From: Calditrichia bacterium
GTDB lineage: Bacteria; Calditrichota; Calditrichia; RBG-13-44-9; J075
NCBI GenBank assembly: GCA_028284905.1
Contig: JANQQU010000093.1
Location: forward strand, 124,001-188,000
Direction of reading: 5' to 3'
DNA length: 64,000 bases
Of this stretch, positions 34,384-43,119 are shown one piece after another. The notes beneath the pieces were generated by a model. It saw nothing but the letters and a program-made list of their open reading frames with translations, searched no databases and was not told where the DNA came from. A program made the position numbers and the translations under genes. Position 1 is the first letter of the stretch. Each line of letters starts with the position of its first letter.

Positions 34384-34457
34384 GGCGGCATAGCTCAGTT
34401 GGTTAGAGCATCGGAATCATAATCCGAGTGTCCGGGGTTCGAGTCCCTGTGCCGCCA
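34384..34457 (+). tRNA. tRNA-Met (CAT), elongator
   Basis: Cloverleaf of 74 nt without encoded CCA; acceptor stem GGCGGCA/TGCCGCC, T-loop TTCGAGT, anticodon loop ATCATAA giving CAT. Such a tRNA is either elongator Met or the Ile2 species whose C34 becomes lysidine by TilS. G4 and G5 in the acceptor stem, instead of the C4/C5 known to favour TilS in E. coli, argue for Met; this is not proof. tilS is the next gene. Confidence 0.9.
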
Positions 34458-34476
34458 CTTTCTTTCCTTCCAGTTT

Positions 34477-35874
34477 ATGAATAATTCACTTAAATTTTCT
34501 TTTCTAAATTTTGTCAATCATCATCAATTGATTGAACGAAATCAGCATTTGCTTGTTGCTGTTAGCGGCGGTGTCGATTCGATGGTTTTGTTGCACTTGC
34601 TCAGGACCTGGCAACAATATTTTGCCCTGCAGATCACTGTGGCGCATTTTAATCATCAATTGCGTGGTTCCGCAGCCGATGCAGATGAGAAATTCGTGCG
34701 GACCTTTTGCGAAAAAAATCAGCTACCTGTGCTAACTGGCCGGGGCGATGTGAAAAAATTTGCCCATTCCGAAAAACAATCTCCGGAAGCGGCTGCAAGA
34801 ATACTGCGGGAAAGATTCTTGCGGGAAGCACTTGAGTCATCCGGGTGTGATGCAATTGTCACCGGTCATCACCTGGATGATCAGATCGAGACATTGCTAA
34901 TGCGGCTGCTCAGTGGCAGTGGATTGGATGGCCTGGCGGGAATTCGTATTCGTCGGGATCAATTCATTCGCCCTATGCTTTTTGCCCGCCGGCAGGAGAT
35001 CGTGGATTACGCCGAAGCGAATAATATTGCCTTTGTAGAAGACGTATCTAATCAGGATTTGAATTTTCGGCGAAATCAGATCCGCCATCAATTGCTTCCC
35101 TTTTTGAATGAACATTTTGACTATTATAATCCGGCATCTTTTTTAAATATCGGACTTTTGATTCAGGAGTGGTTGCCCTACATTGAAAACCAGGCTGAAT
35201 TATGCTTCCTTCCGCCCCAAAAAAGCGGCAGCGAAAATAAAATTCGCCTTGATATACCGACGTTCAAAGGGTATTTTTCCGGGATACAGATTAAAGCGTT
35301 GGAATTAGCTTTGTCTCGTTTATGCGGTGAAGAAAAAAAAATGACCACCCGGCAGTTTCAAAATTTTTCCCGCTGGTTAAACAAAGCAAAATTTTCCGGG
35401 GAATATCGCTTGGATGAATCTGTGATTATCCGCCGGGAAAAAAGCGAATTGGTCTTTGAGAAGCGCATTAAAAAAGCGATAGATATTATCCCGCTTACGG
35501 AAATCCATAATGGCGAATCGTATCTTTTTCCGGAATTGGGAATCTCTTTAAGGACAGATTTCGTTGAGAGGGAAGCAGCAGTGTTTAATAACGTTCCCGA
35601 AGAAGAGTATTTGGATGCTGCAAAATTGACATTTCCGCTTCTACTAAGAAGCTGGCAGGCTGGCGATAGATTTCAGCCGCTGGGTATGAAGCAGGAAAAA
35701 AAGATCAGCGACTTTTTAACGGATGACAAGCAGCTTCGTTATCCGAAAAAAATAACACCGGTAATGCTCAATCAGACAGAAATCATCTGTGTGCCCGGTA
35801 TGAGAATCAGTGAGAACTACAAAATTAATCCTAAAACGGAAATGGTGCTAAAAATTAAAGTTACGAAACTATGA
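34477..35874 (+). CDS. tilS: tRNA(Ile)-lysidine synthase
   Basis: Converts C34 of tRNA-Ile2(CAU) to lysidine, using ATP. The P-loop motif VAVSGGVDSMVLLHLL (SGGVDS near residue 30), HFNHQLRGSAADADE and TGHHLDDQIETLLMRL are typical, followed by the C-terminal domain WQAGDRFQPLGMKQEKKISD. At 465 residues it is a full-length TilS. It starts 19 bp after the second tRNA with no Shine-Dalgarno, so it is probably transcribed from the tRNA promoter. Its stop overlaps the hpt start (ATGA). Confidence 0.96.
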   Translation: MNNSLKFSFLNFVNHHQLIERNQHLLVAVSGGVDSMVLLHLLRTWQQYFALQITVAHFNHQLRGSAADADEKFVRTFCEKNQLPVLTGRGDVKKFAHSEKQSPEAAARILRERFLREALESSGCDAIVTGHHLDDQIETLLMRLLSGSGLDGLAGIRIRRDQFIRPMLFARRQEIVDYAEANNIAFVEDVSNQDLNFRRNQIRHQLLPFLNEHFDYYNPASFLNIGLLIQEWLPYIENQAELCFLPPQKSGSENKIRLDIPTFKGYFSGIQIKALELALSRLCGEEKKMTTRQFQNFSRWLNKAKFSGEYRLDESVIIRREKSELVFEKRIKKAIDIIPLTEIHNGESYLFPELGISLRTDFVEREAAVFNNVPEEEYLDAAKLTFPLLLRSWQAGDRFQPLGMKQEKKISDFLTDDKQLRYPKKITPVMLNQTEIICVPGMRISENYKINPKTEMVLKIKVTKL

Positions 35875-36419
35875 AAAAAGACGAGAATATTTTTATTGAC
35901 AATATGGAGTTTCAGGTATCAATCTCCTCCGAAACTATTCAGGCACGTATTCGGGAGATCGGCAAAGAGATTTCTGAAGAATACAAGGGAAAAGTGCCAA
36001 TAATGATTGGTGTCCTGAATGGTGGCGTGCTTTTTATGGCGGACCTGATTCGTACTTTGACTGTCGACTGCGAAATGGATTTTATCAAGATCTCCAGTTA
36101 TGGGAATCAGCGGGTTTCTTCCGGTGAAATTACCATGATTAAAGACTTTAGCGCAGACCTGCATGGGCGTGATATTATTGTTGTTGAAGACATCGTCGAT
36201 TCCGGTTTATCTATCCAATATTTAAAAAGACGAATCTTGAACATGAAACCTTCGTCTTTGAAGTTTGTAGCATTATTGACGAAGAAGGGGGCAGCAAAGG
36301 TCGATTTAACGATCGATTATGTTGGATTCGACATTGAAAACAAGTTTGTAATCGGTTACGGACTGGATTATAAACAACTGAAAAGAAACGTAAATGCTAT
36401 TTATCAACTGGTAGAATAG
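35871..36419 (+). CDS. hpt: Hypoxanthine phosphoribosyltransferase
   Basis: A 182-residue purine salvage enzyme making IMP or GMP from hypoxanthine or guanine and PRPP. The PRPP loop IIVVEDIVDSGLS is near residue 103; PIMIGVLNGGVLFMADLI and KISSYGNQRVSSGE are also diagnostic. The ATG overlaps the tilS stop by 4 bp, indicating translational coupling. tilS-hpt-ftsH is a common bacterial order, seen here intact. Confidence 0.96.
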   Translation: MKKDENIFIDNMEFQVSISSETIQARIREIGKEISEEYKGKVPIMIGVLNGGVLFMADLIRTLTVDCEMDFIKISSYGNQRVSSGEITMIKDFSADLHGRDIIVVEDIVDSGLSIQYLKRRILNMKPSSLKFVALLTKKGAAKVDLTIDYVGFDIENKFVIGYGLDYKQLKRNVNAIYQLVE

Positions 36420-36461
36420 AAATCTTATTACCATATAAAATTATCTGACTGGTGGAAAAAT

Positions 36462-38570
36462 ATGAAAGAAAACCCCAATAACATGTTTAACAACAAAAAC
36501 AATAATGACAATAAAAACAACAAAGACGACTTCCAGTGGAAGAAAGGTACCCGGTCGATGTTGTTTTGGGTAATCCTTTTTCTCGGGATTCTTTTCTTCG
36601 CTACCGTATTTCCGGTTGGCGGAAAAAACCCGATTGAAATTGATTACTCTACCTTTTTGAAGCACATGGAGAATGGTACTATCAAAAAGGGGGAAATTGT
36701 TGTTAAAGAAGGTGCCAACGATTTCATTGGCTACCTCGAGCCACCTTACCGGGAAATCCTTCCCAATGGCAAAGAACAAAGCTATGACAATTTCAAAACC
36801 ACTTTGCCCCCGGAATATGTAACCAGCGAAATAATTACTGATTGGCAGAACAAAGGCATTGTTATCGAATTTAAGCAGCTTTCGACCGAATGGCTGGAGG
36901 TGCTTGGTAATTTTCTCCCATGGGTATTATTACTGGGATTCTGGGTCTTTCTCTTCCGGCGAATGCAGGGAGGTGGCACCGGCAAGAATATATTCTCTTT
37001 CGGAAAAAGTCGCGCCCGTATGCTTATGGAAAATGAAACACGGGTAACTTTTGATGACGTTGCCGGCTGCGATGAAGCGAAGGAAGAGCTTCAGGAAATT
37101 ATTGAATTTTTGAAAAACCCCGGAAAATTCACCAAGCTTGGTGGAAAAATTCCGAAGGGTGCATTGTTGCTTGGCCCTCCAGGGACTGGTAAAACCTTGC
37201 TTGCCCGGGCAGTTGCCGGCGAAGCAGGCGTCCCGTTCTTTTCCATGAGCGGTGCGGATTTCGTTGAGATGTTTGTTGGTGTCGGTGCCAGCCGTGTGCG
37301 TGATCTTTTCGAACAAGGCCGCAAGCATGCCCCTTGTATCATTTTTATCGACGAGATGGATGCCGTTGGCCGTCAGCGTGGTGCTGGGCTTGGTGGTGGA
37401 CACGACGAGCGCGAGCAAACCCTTAACGCTTTGTTAGTTGAGATGGATGGTTTTGATACTGCAGAAGGCGTGATCATTCTGGCCGCAACAAACCGCCCGG
37501 ATGTGCTTGATACAGCATTGCTGCGTCCCGGTCGCTTCGATCGTCAGATTGTTGTAGATCGTCCGGACGTGCGTGGCCGCGAAGGCATCCTGCGCGTGCA
37601 CACCAAAAAAATCCCGTTGGCTGAAGATGTCGATTTGTTCGTAATTGCTAAAGGTACACCGGGACTGGCTGGTGCGGAACTGGCCAACTTGGTTAATGAA
37701 TCGGTATTGTTTGCCGCCCGTAATGACCAGGAAAAGGTCACCATGGAAGATTTTGAAATGGCCAAAGACAAAATCATGATGGGAATGGAACGGAAAAGCA
37801 TGATAATGAGCGATGAAGAAAAACGCAGTACCGCTTATCATGAAGCTGGCCATGCCCTTATTTCTAAATTGATTCCCGGCGCCGATCCGGTACATAAGGT
37901 GACGATTATTCCCCGCGGCCGTGCTTTGGGTGTTACCCATTATCTGCCCATCGATGAAAATCATACCTACAGCCGGAAATATCTGGAAACCCGCCTTTGT
38001 GCACTAATGGGGGGCCGGATTGCTGAAAAGCTGGTGCTTTCTCATTATACCACTGGCGCTAGTAATGACATTGAACGAGCGACGGAAATTGCCCGGAAAA
38101 TGGTTACTGAATGGGGAATGAGCACTAAAATGGGGCCGTTAGCGTTCGGCAAAAAAGACGAAGAAATTTTCCTTGGCCGGGAAATTGCGACCCATCGCGA
38201 TTATAGCGAAAAAACCGCTCAGGAAATCGATGCGGAAATTCGTAAGATTATTATCGACTCTGAAAAGAAAACCGAGAAGCTGCTTACCGATAATATTGAT
38301 AAGCTGCATGCTTTGACCGAAGCACTGCTCGATCGGGAAATTCTCGACTCGGAAGAAATCGATCTGATTTTGGAAGGGAAGCCATTGCCGAATCGCACTG
38401 CCGGTAGACGGTATGCCACTTTCAAAAACTCGAACGGTTCAGTGAAAAAGAAGACTACCCGGAAGGCAGCACCGAAAAAAGCCGCGCCGAAGAAAAAGGA
38501 TCCCAAACCGGACAAGGATGCACCGGAAGGCGATTCCGACAAGAAAAATGATGATAAAGATAAAGAATAA
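36462..38570 (+). CDS. ftsH: ATP-dependent zinc metalloprotease FtsH
   Basis: A 702-residue membrane AAA+ protease for quality control of membrane and regulatory proteins. Two membrane helices ([20 protein letters not shown] and [15 protein letters not shown]) flank a periplasmic domain; Walker A GPPGTGKT is near residue 238, Walker [33 protein letters not shown], and the zinc site HEAGH near 460. An asparagine-rich N-terminus ([16 protein letters not shown]) and a long Lys/Asp-rich tail are unusual but likely disordered. Shine-Dalgarno GGTGG upstream. Ends the operon; a strong terminator follows. Confidence 0.98.
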   Translation: MKENPNNMFNNKNNNDNKNNKDDFQWKKGTRSMLFWVILFLGILFFATVFPVGGKNPIEIDYSTFLKHMENGTIKKGEIVVKEGANDFIGYLEPPYREILPNGKEQSYDNFKTTLPPEYVTSEIITDWQNKGIVIEFKQLSTEWLEVLGNFLPWVLLLGFWVFLFRRMQGGGTGKNIFSFGKSRARMLMENETRVTFDDVAGCDEAKEELQEIIEFLKNPGKFTKLGGKIPKGALLLGPPGTGKTLLARAVAGEAGVPFFSMSGADFVEMFVGVGASRVRDLFEQGRKHAPCIIFIDEMDAVGRQRGAGLGGGHDEREQTLNALLVEMDGFDTAEGVIILAATNRPDVLDTALLRPGRFDRQIVVDRPDVRGREGILRVHTKKIPLAEDVDLFVIAKGTPGLAGAELANLVNESVLFAARNDQEKVTMEDFEMAKDKIMMGMERKSMIMSDEEKRSTAYHEAGHALISKLIPGADPVHKVTIIPRGRALGVTHYLPIDENHTYSRKYLETRLCALMGGRIAEKLVLSHYTTGASNDIERATEIARKMVTEWGMSTKMGPLAFGKKDEEIFLGREIATHRDYSEKTAQEIDAEIRKIIIDSEKKTEKLLTDNIDKLHALTEALLDREILDSEEIDLILEGKPLPNRTAGRRYATFKNSNGSVKKKTTRKAAPKKAAPKKKDPKPDKDAPEGDSDKKNDDKDKE

Positions 38571-38611
38571 AATCTGCGTTTAAATACCAGGCTGTTCTTT
38601 TCTACTTTTTT

Positions 38612-38650
38612 AAATATGGCAAGGAAAAAAATCTTCCTTGCCATATTTTT
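38612..38650 (+). terminator. Intrinsic terminator after ftsH
   Basis: A perfect 15-bp stem (38612-38626 with 38634-38648), 7-nt loop and T-run to 38650. It ends the tRNA-tilS-hpt-ftsH unit. Confidence 0.92.
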
Positions 38651-38812
38651 ATATACGGTTTCTGCTATTTGAAGGATATGAAAACAGGTTTATTTGCCTG
38701 TGAATAAGTTAGTATTTTTATTGATTTTTATTCATAAAAATTGATTTTGATAAAGTCATCACTTGCCTCTAAAGCATTTTTGATATTTTAATACAGAAAA
38801 AGCGGCGGTTAA

Positions 38813-39358
38813 ATGGATCTGAAAAAAATTGAACAGGGGGTTCGCTTAATCCTGGAAGGTGTGGGAGAGACGATGGACCGCCAGGGGTTAAATAATACGC
38901 CTTCCCGGGTTGCCGAAATGTATGAGGAAATTTTGGGCAGCACCGGCAAGTCTTTAGATTTGGGTACGCCGCTGATCGAAAAAATGCATGGAGAAAATAT
39001 TATCTCTGTCCGTGATATTGACTTTTATTCCATTTGTGAGCATCATTTTTTACCGTTTTTTGGAAAAATAAATGTTTTTTATATGCCGGCTGGAAATCGG
39101 GTGGCGGGCTTCTCGAAAATTGGGAAAATTGTCGATCATTATTCCCGGCGCTTGCAAATCCAGGAGCGGTTGACAGATCAAATCGCGGATACAATTATGG
39201 AATTTCTTCAACCGAAAGGTGTTTTGGTCTGCGCGGAAGCCACCCAACTCTGTGTATCAATGCGCGGAGAGCATAAAAAGAATGTTCGAACCATTACTGA
39301 AACGGTACGGGGAGAAATTTCTTTTGAACGGATTGCCCAACTAAAACAGGGAAGCTAG
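38813..39358 (+). CDS. folE: GTP cyclohydrolase I
   Basis: A 181-residue enzyme making dihydroneopterin triphosphate, first step of folate synthesis. The zinc/active-site region SICEHHFLPFFGKINVFYMP is near residue 75; the second cysteine lies in LVCAEATQLCVSMRGE, and GFSKIGKIVDHYSRRLQIQE is typical. Full length. The A/T-rich 242-bp gap before it, after the ftsH terminator, should hold its promoter, but no convincing boxes were found. First gene of a long same-strand run to 51882. Confidence 0.97.
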   Translation: MDLKKIEQGVRLILEGVGETMDRQGLNNTPSRVAEMYEEILGSTGKSLDLGTPLIEKMHGENIISVRDIDFYSICEHHFLPFFGKINVFYMPAGNRVAGFSKIGKIVDHYSRRLQIQERLTDQIADTIMEFLQPKGVLVCAEATQLCVSMRGEHKKNVRTITETVRGEISFERIAQLKQGS

Positions 39359-39373
39359 AGTAGCTGAATAATT

Positions 39374-40999
39374 ATGAGTGATATTATTTCATTTCTTAGT
39401 GGGAATGTGCCCGGCGGTATAGGTTTATACCTGGCTTTCTTGCTGGTGCTGTTTGCGGTGCTCTTCAGTATTTCCCGCGGTAATGATCTTTTTACCCCAT
39501 CTTTGTTTAAAAAATGGTTCGCCGGAATCTGGCTGGTAGTAACATTAATATATATGGCCTTTTGGTACAGCGATCCTCCCCCGGCAGTCTTTAGCCGCTA
39601 TACTACTTCTTTTTCTGCTGAAAATTCTACCAATAATTGGCTAGCCTACTATTTTCGTGATGAGCTTGATGGCCTTATGGAGGCCAATACAAGCGGAACA
39701 GATTATTTCTTCCGTGAACGCTGGAATTACCTGGCAGATGCCGATTATGCTTCCCCGGAAAACCGCGCAGAACAACGGCGAATTGCAGGTTCACTTCCTA
39801 TTAATAAATTTTTAAGTGGTGTCGTTTTCGTAGAATCCGGGCATTATATGCTTCGACTGGAAGTAATCGAGAATCCCGGTGAAAAAGTTATTGATAAAAC
39901 AACACTCACATTTCCGGAAAACGCCCCGGAAAAAGCAATGCTTGATTTGTATAATTGGGCGAAAAAGTATTTGCCGTTGAAGGAACAGCGATTTTTGTCA
40001 GAGCCCGCATCGAAGAAGATGGTGCTGGGGAAAGATGCTTTTTACCGCGGTGAATATCTGAAAAGCCGCGATCTCTTTGCCCGGGTATTGCAAGAACAAC
40101 CGGACAATGAAGATGCGCAAAAATGGTATCAGTATAGTGAAATACGTTACGCCGGTGTGTTAAAACCGGCCGAGAAAGCCGATCCGCATCAAATTAAGAA
40201 AACCACCTGGCAAAAGATGCTCGATGGTGCCCGCAGAAAACTCCTGCCAATTGTCAAGACGAACTACGAACGGAATATCGAAGATCCGATGCTGAGTAAT
40301 ATGATCGCGGAAAGTTTTTTGCTAGACGATTTCAACAGCGATGCCGAAGAGTTCCTGAAGATCGCTTTCGGAGAAGACCCGTTTTTCTTAGAGGTGCTGG
40401 AAAACCTCAGCCTGCTGCATCAATCCCGGTATGCGGGATTGCCTTTTCAAGATGAGGACGATCTCTTACGCCGTATCCTCAATATTACGCCGTATAATGT
40501 AAAAATTCTCGAACGGTATCTGGGCAAGCTGCTCCTGAATGTTCAGATTACCGATTCCGAAGCGGAAGAAATTCGTATGCGCATTGAACGGGCCTTAATA
40601 ATTAAACCGAATTCTGTGCCGGTGCTTTCTCTGCAGGGTGAATATGCGTTGTTAAGATTTGCCTACGAAGATGCCCTGCTTCATTATCAGAAAGTGGATG
40701 AGCTGGCGCCCAATGACGCACTGACGCAATACAATCTTGGCGTGACCCACTTCAAGCTAAAAGATGAAGCTACTGCCGAGAAATATTTTCAAAATGCAGT
40801 GAAATATGCCGATTATCTTGATGCGCATCTTTACCTCGGGGTCATTTATAAGAACCGCGGAGAATACGAGAAAGCATTGGAACGTTTCCGTTACCGGGTT
40901 GCGAACAAAACCGGTCCGGATGACTATTACGCCATTCAGGCGATGAAAGGCACGCGGGAGTGCCTGAAAGCATTAAATATCCCAATCCCAACACAATAA
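39374..40999 (+). CDS. Membrane-anchored TPR protein, unknown function
   Basis: A 541-residue protein with two N-terminal membrane helices (LYLAFLLVLFAVLFSIS and FAGIWLVVTLIYMAFWY), then a periplasmic or cytoplasmic mixed domain and several TPR units toward the end (KMVLGKDAFYRGEYLKSRDL, LTQYNLGVTHFKLKDEATAE, AHLYLGVIYKNRGEYEKALE). The role is unknown; TPRs point to protein-protein contacts. It lies 15 bp after folE and 9 bp before folP, so it is probably part of that operon. Confidence 0.85.
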   Translation: MSDIISFLSGNVPGGIGLYLAFLLVLFAVLFSISRGNDLFTPSLFKKWFAGIWLVVTLIYMAFWYSDPPPAVFSRYTTSFSAENSTNNWLAYYFRDELDGLMEANTSGTDYFFRERWNYLADADYASPENRAEQRRIAGSLPINKFLSGVVFVESGHYMLRLEVIENPGEKVIDKTTLTFPENAPEKAMLDLYNWAKKYLPLKEQRFLSEPASKKMVLGKDAFYRGEYLKSRDLFARVLQEQPDNEDAQKWYQYSEIRYAGVLKPAEKADPHQIKKTTWQKMLDGARRKLLPIVKTNYERNIEDPMLSNMIAESFLLDDFNSDAEEFLKIAFGEDPFFLEVLENLSLLHQSRYAGLPFQDEDDLLRRILNITPYNVKILERYLGKLLLNVQITDSEAEEIRMRIERALIIKPNSVPVLSLQGEYALLRFAYEDALLHYQKVDELAPNDALTQYNLGVTHFKLKDEATAEKYFQNAVKYADYLDAHLYLGVIYKNRGEYEKALERFRYRVANKTGPDDYYAIQAMKGTRECLKALNIPIPTQ

Positions 41000-41008
41000 G
41001 TTTATTCG

Positions 41009-42226
41009 ATGATTCGTTTTTTAGATGGTCTAAATCAGCAAGATGCTTTACAGGAACTGCAGCTAATTGGCGGTGAGATTTCGCCTGCTGCAGAAATCTC
41101 TTTACAGACAGGGATCAATTTCCGCCTTAGTGCGTTTGATAAAACGTGGGTGGAGAGATTTACTGACTGGTGCGGCGTGCAGAAAGGTCTGATTCCTATG
41201 CCCAAAGTGCTGGCCTACCACCCGCCACAGGAGTTGATTCTCCATTTTCCTGCAACTGATCTTGTGGACTTTCACGAACATCACCTTCCGAGAATAACCG
41301 CTAATTTCCCCCAACTTTCGGCATTGCTTACGGATACTTCTAGTAGGGTGCAACAGCAGTCCTGGCAGTATTCTTGTCATGGTAAGCCGTGGCAAATTGA
41401 TCGACCGCTGGTTATGGGTATTTTGAATATTACGCCGGATTCCTTTAGCGATGGCGGTACGTACTACTCACCGGATGCTGCGATAGCACATGCGAAAGCG
41501 ATGATCGCAGCGGGTGCAGAAATTATCGATCTTGGTGCGGAATCTACCCGGCCGGGCGCGGAAGAAGTGTCCCTGGAAGAAGAGTGGCGGCGCCTGGCAC
41601 CGGTACTGGAGAATTTGGCGGAATTGAATAACTGTCTGCTATCCGTCGATACTTATAAAAGCGAAATCGCCCGCAGGGCTTTGAATGCCGGTTGCCATAT
41701 AATAAATGATATCAGTGGATTAACAGCTGATCCTGAAATGGTAAAAGTTGTCGGAGCATTTGATGCGCCCTTGATAATTATGCATATTAAAGGGCAGCCG
41801 CGCACGATGCAAAAAAATCCGCGCTATGAAGATCTCATCGGGGATATCTTTGAATGGCTGGCGCGGCAGTGCCGTCTGGCAGCGGATAATGGTGTGGGCC
41901 AAATTATCATTGATCCGGGCATCGGTTTCGGGAAGCGGGTAGGAGATAATTTTGAGCTAATCCGGCGCCTGAAAGAGTTTAAAAGTTTGGGATATCCATT
42001 ACTGTTGGGCGCCTCCCGAAAATCCTTTATTGGGGCAATTAGCGATGCCCCTGCCGATGAACGGTTGGGCGGATCATTGGCCGCGGCTTTAATTGGCGTC
42101 TCGCGGGGCGCAAATATCGTTCGTGTGCATGACGTAGATCATACAAAACAATTATTAAAAGTTTATAATGCCATTCACCAGGAAAAAGCCGAATCGGGGA
42201 AAAATTCCCCACCGGTTTACTCGTAG
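41009..42226 (+). CDS. folP: Dihydropteroate synthase with long N-terminal extension
   Basis: A 405-residue protein. The DHPS core begins near residue 130: RPLVMGILNITPDSFSDGG, AEIIDLGAESTRPGAEEV, NDISGLTADPEM, IIDPGIGFGKRVGDNFELIR, and the final GASRKSFIG and SRGANIVRVHDV motifs. It condenses pABA with hydroxymethyldihydropterin diphosphate. The first about 130 residues (FLDGLNQQDALQELQLIG, LAYHPPQELILHFPA) are not part of the usual enzyme (about 280 residues); their function is unknown. Starts 9 bp after the TPR gene. Confidence 0.95.
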   Translation: MIRFLDGLNQQDALQELQLIGGEISPAAEISLQTGINFRLSAFDKTWVERFTDWCGVQKGLIPMPKVLAYHPPQELILHFPATDLVDFHEHHLPRITANFPQLSALLTDTSSRVQQQSWQYSCHGKPWQIDRPLVMGILNITPDSFSDGGTYYSPDAAIAHAKAMIAAGAEIIDLGAESTRPGAEEVSLEEEWRRLAPVLENLAELNNCLLSVDTYKSEIARRALNAGCHIINDISGLTADPEMVKVVGAFDAPLIIMHIKGQPRTMQKNPRYEDLIGDIFEWLARQCRLAADNGVGQIIIDPGIGFGKRVGDNFELIRRLKEFKSLGYPLLLGASRKSFIGAISDAPADERLGGSLAAALIGVSRGANIVRVHDVDHTKQLLKVYNAIHQEKAESGKNSPPVYS

Positions 42227-42259
42227 CCATTTTGAACCGATAATAGATACGGATAACTT

Positions 42260-43081
42260 ATGCGCTTAAATATCGGTTTTTTAACGATTACCATCATCGA
42301 TTTACTCGATATTACCTTGATAACCCTGATGTTCTACAAGGTTTATCAGTTTATTCGGGATAGTGTCGCAGCACGGATGATGCTCGGTCTGCTGTTGATC
42401 CTGCTCTTTTCCGTATTGGCCGATTTTATCAATTTGAGTGGTATCTCCTGGATTTTTTCCAATTTAAAAACGGTATGGGTGATCGCTTTTGTTATTGTTT
42501 TTCAACCGGAATTTCGGCGCCTGCTGCTTTACCTGGGACAAAATCCGGTGATACAAAAACTATTAAAAGTGGAATCGCCCCGTTTTATTGAAGATGTTGT
42601 CGGCGCTGCGTCCGAATTGGCGAAAAAGAATTTTGGTGCATTGATCGTTCTCCTGCGGGATACCGGCATCCGGGCAGTGACCGAAACCGGTATATCTATG
42701 AAGGCTGAAGTCAGTAAACCATTGTTGATTTCGATCTTCAATCCCCGTTCCCCCTTGCATGACGGGGCTGTTGTGGTGCAGGGAGATGTCATTCTGGCAG
42801 CGGGATGTCAGCTGCCATTGACACAAAATCCCAAGCTGGATCCTTCGCTGGGAATGCGTCATCGCGCCGCACTGGGATTATCCGAGGAAACCGATGCAAT
42901 CATTTTGGTGGTCAGTGAAGAAACCGGCATGCTCTCTTTAGCGGAAAATGGTATTTTGACCCGGGGACTTTCCGAAGTATCTTTGCTGGCCCGTTTGCAG
43001 GAGGCCTTTTCACCGAAAGAGCAAAAGAAAAAATTACTTACAGAATTGTTGAGTTGGAACAACATACAATTACGAAAATGA
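42260..43081 (+). CDS. cdaA: Diadenylate cyclase (c-di-AMP synthase), CdaA type
   Basis: A 273-residue membrane enzyme making c-di-AMP from two ATP. Three N-terminal membrane helices (LLDITLITLMFYKVYQFI; MLGLLLILLFSVLADFI; TVWVIAFVIVF) precede the DAC domain with SPLHDGAVVVQGD (DGA near residue 170) and LGMRHRAALGLSEETDA (RHR near 200), both catalytic motifs intact. folP followed by cdaA is common in FCB bacteria. The next gene, porU, overlaps its stop if the ATG at 43078 is used. Confidence 0.95.
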   Translation: MRLNIGFLTITIIDLLDITLITLMFYKVYQFIRDSVAARMMLGLLLILLFSVLADFINLSGISWIFSNLKTVWVIAFVIVFQPEFRRLLLYLGQNPVIQKLLKVESPRFIEDVVGAASELAKKNFGALIVLLRDTGIRAVTETGISMKAEVSKPLLISIFNPRSPLHDGAVVVQGDVILAAGCQLPLTQNPKLDPSLGMRHRAALGLSEETDAIILVVSEETGMLSLAENGILTRGLSEVSLLARLQEAFSPKEQKKKLLTELLSWNNIQLRK

Positions 43082-43119
43082 CGAATAATAGAGCGGTTCT
43101 AATGACATACAAGGGTATT

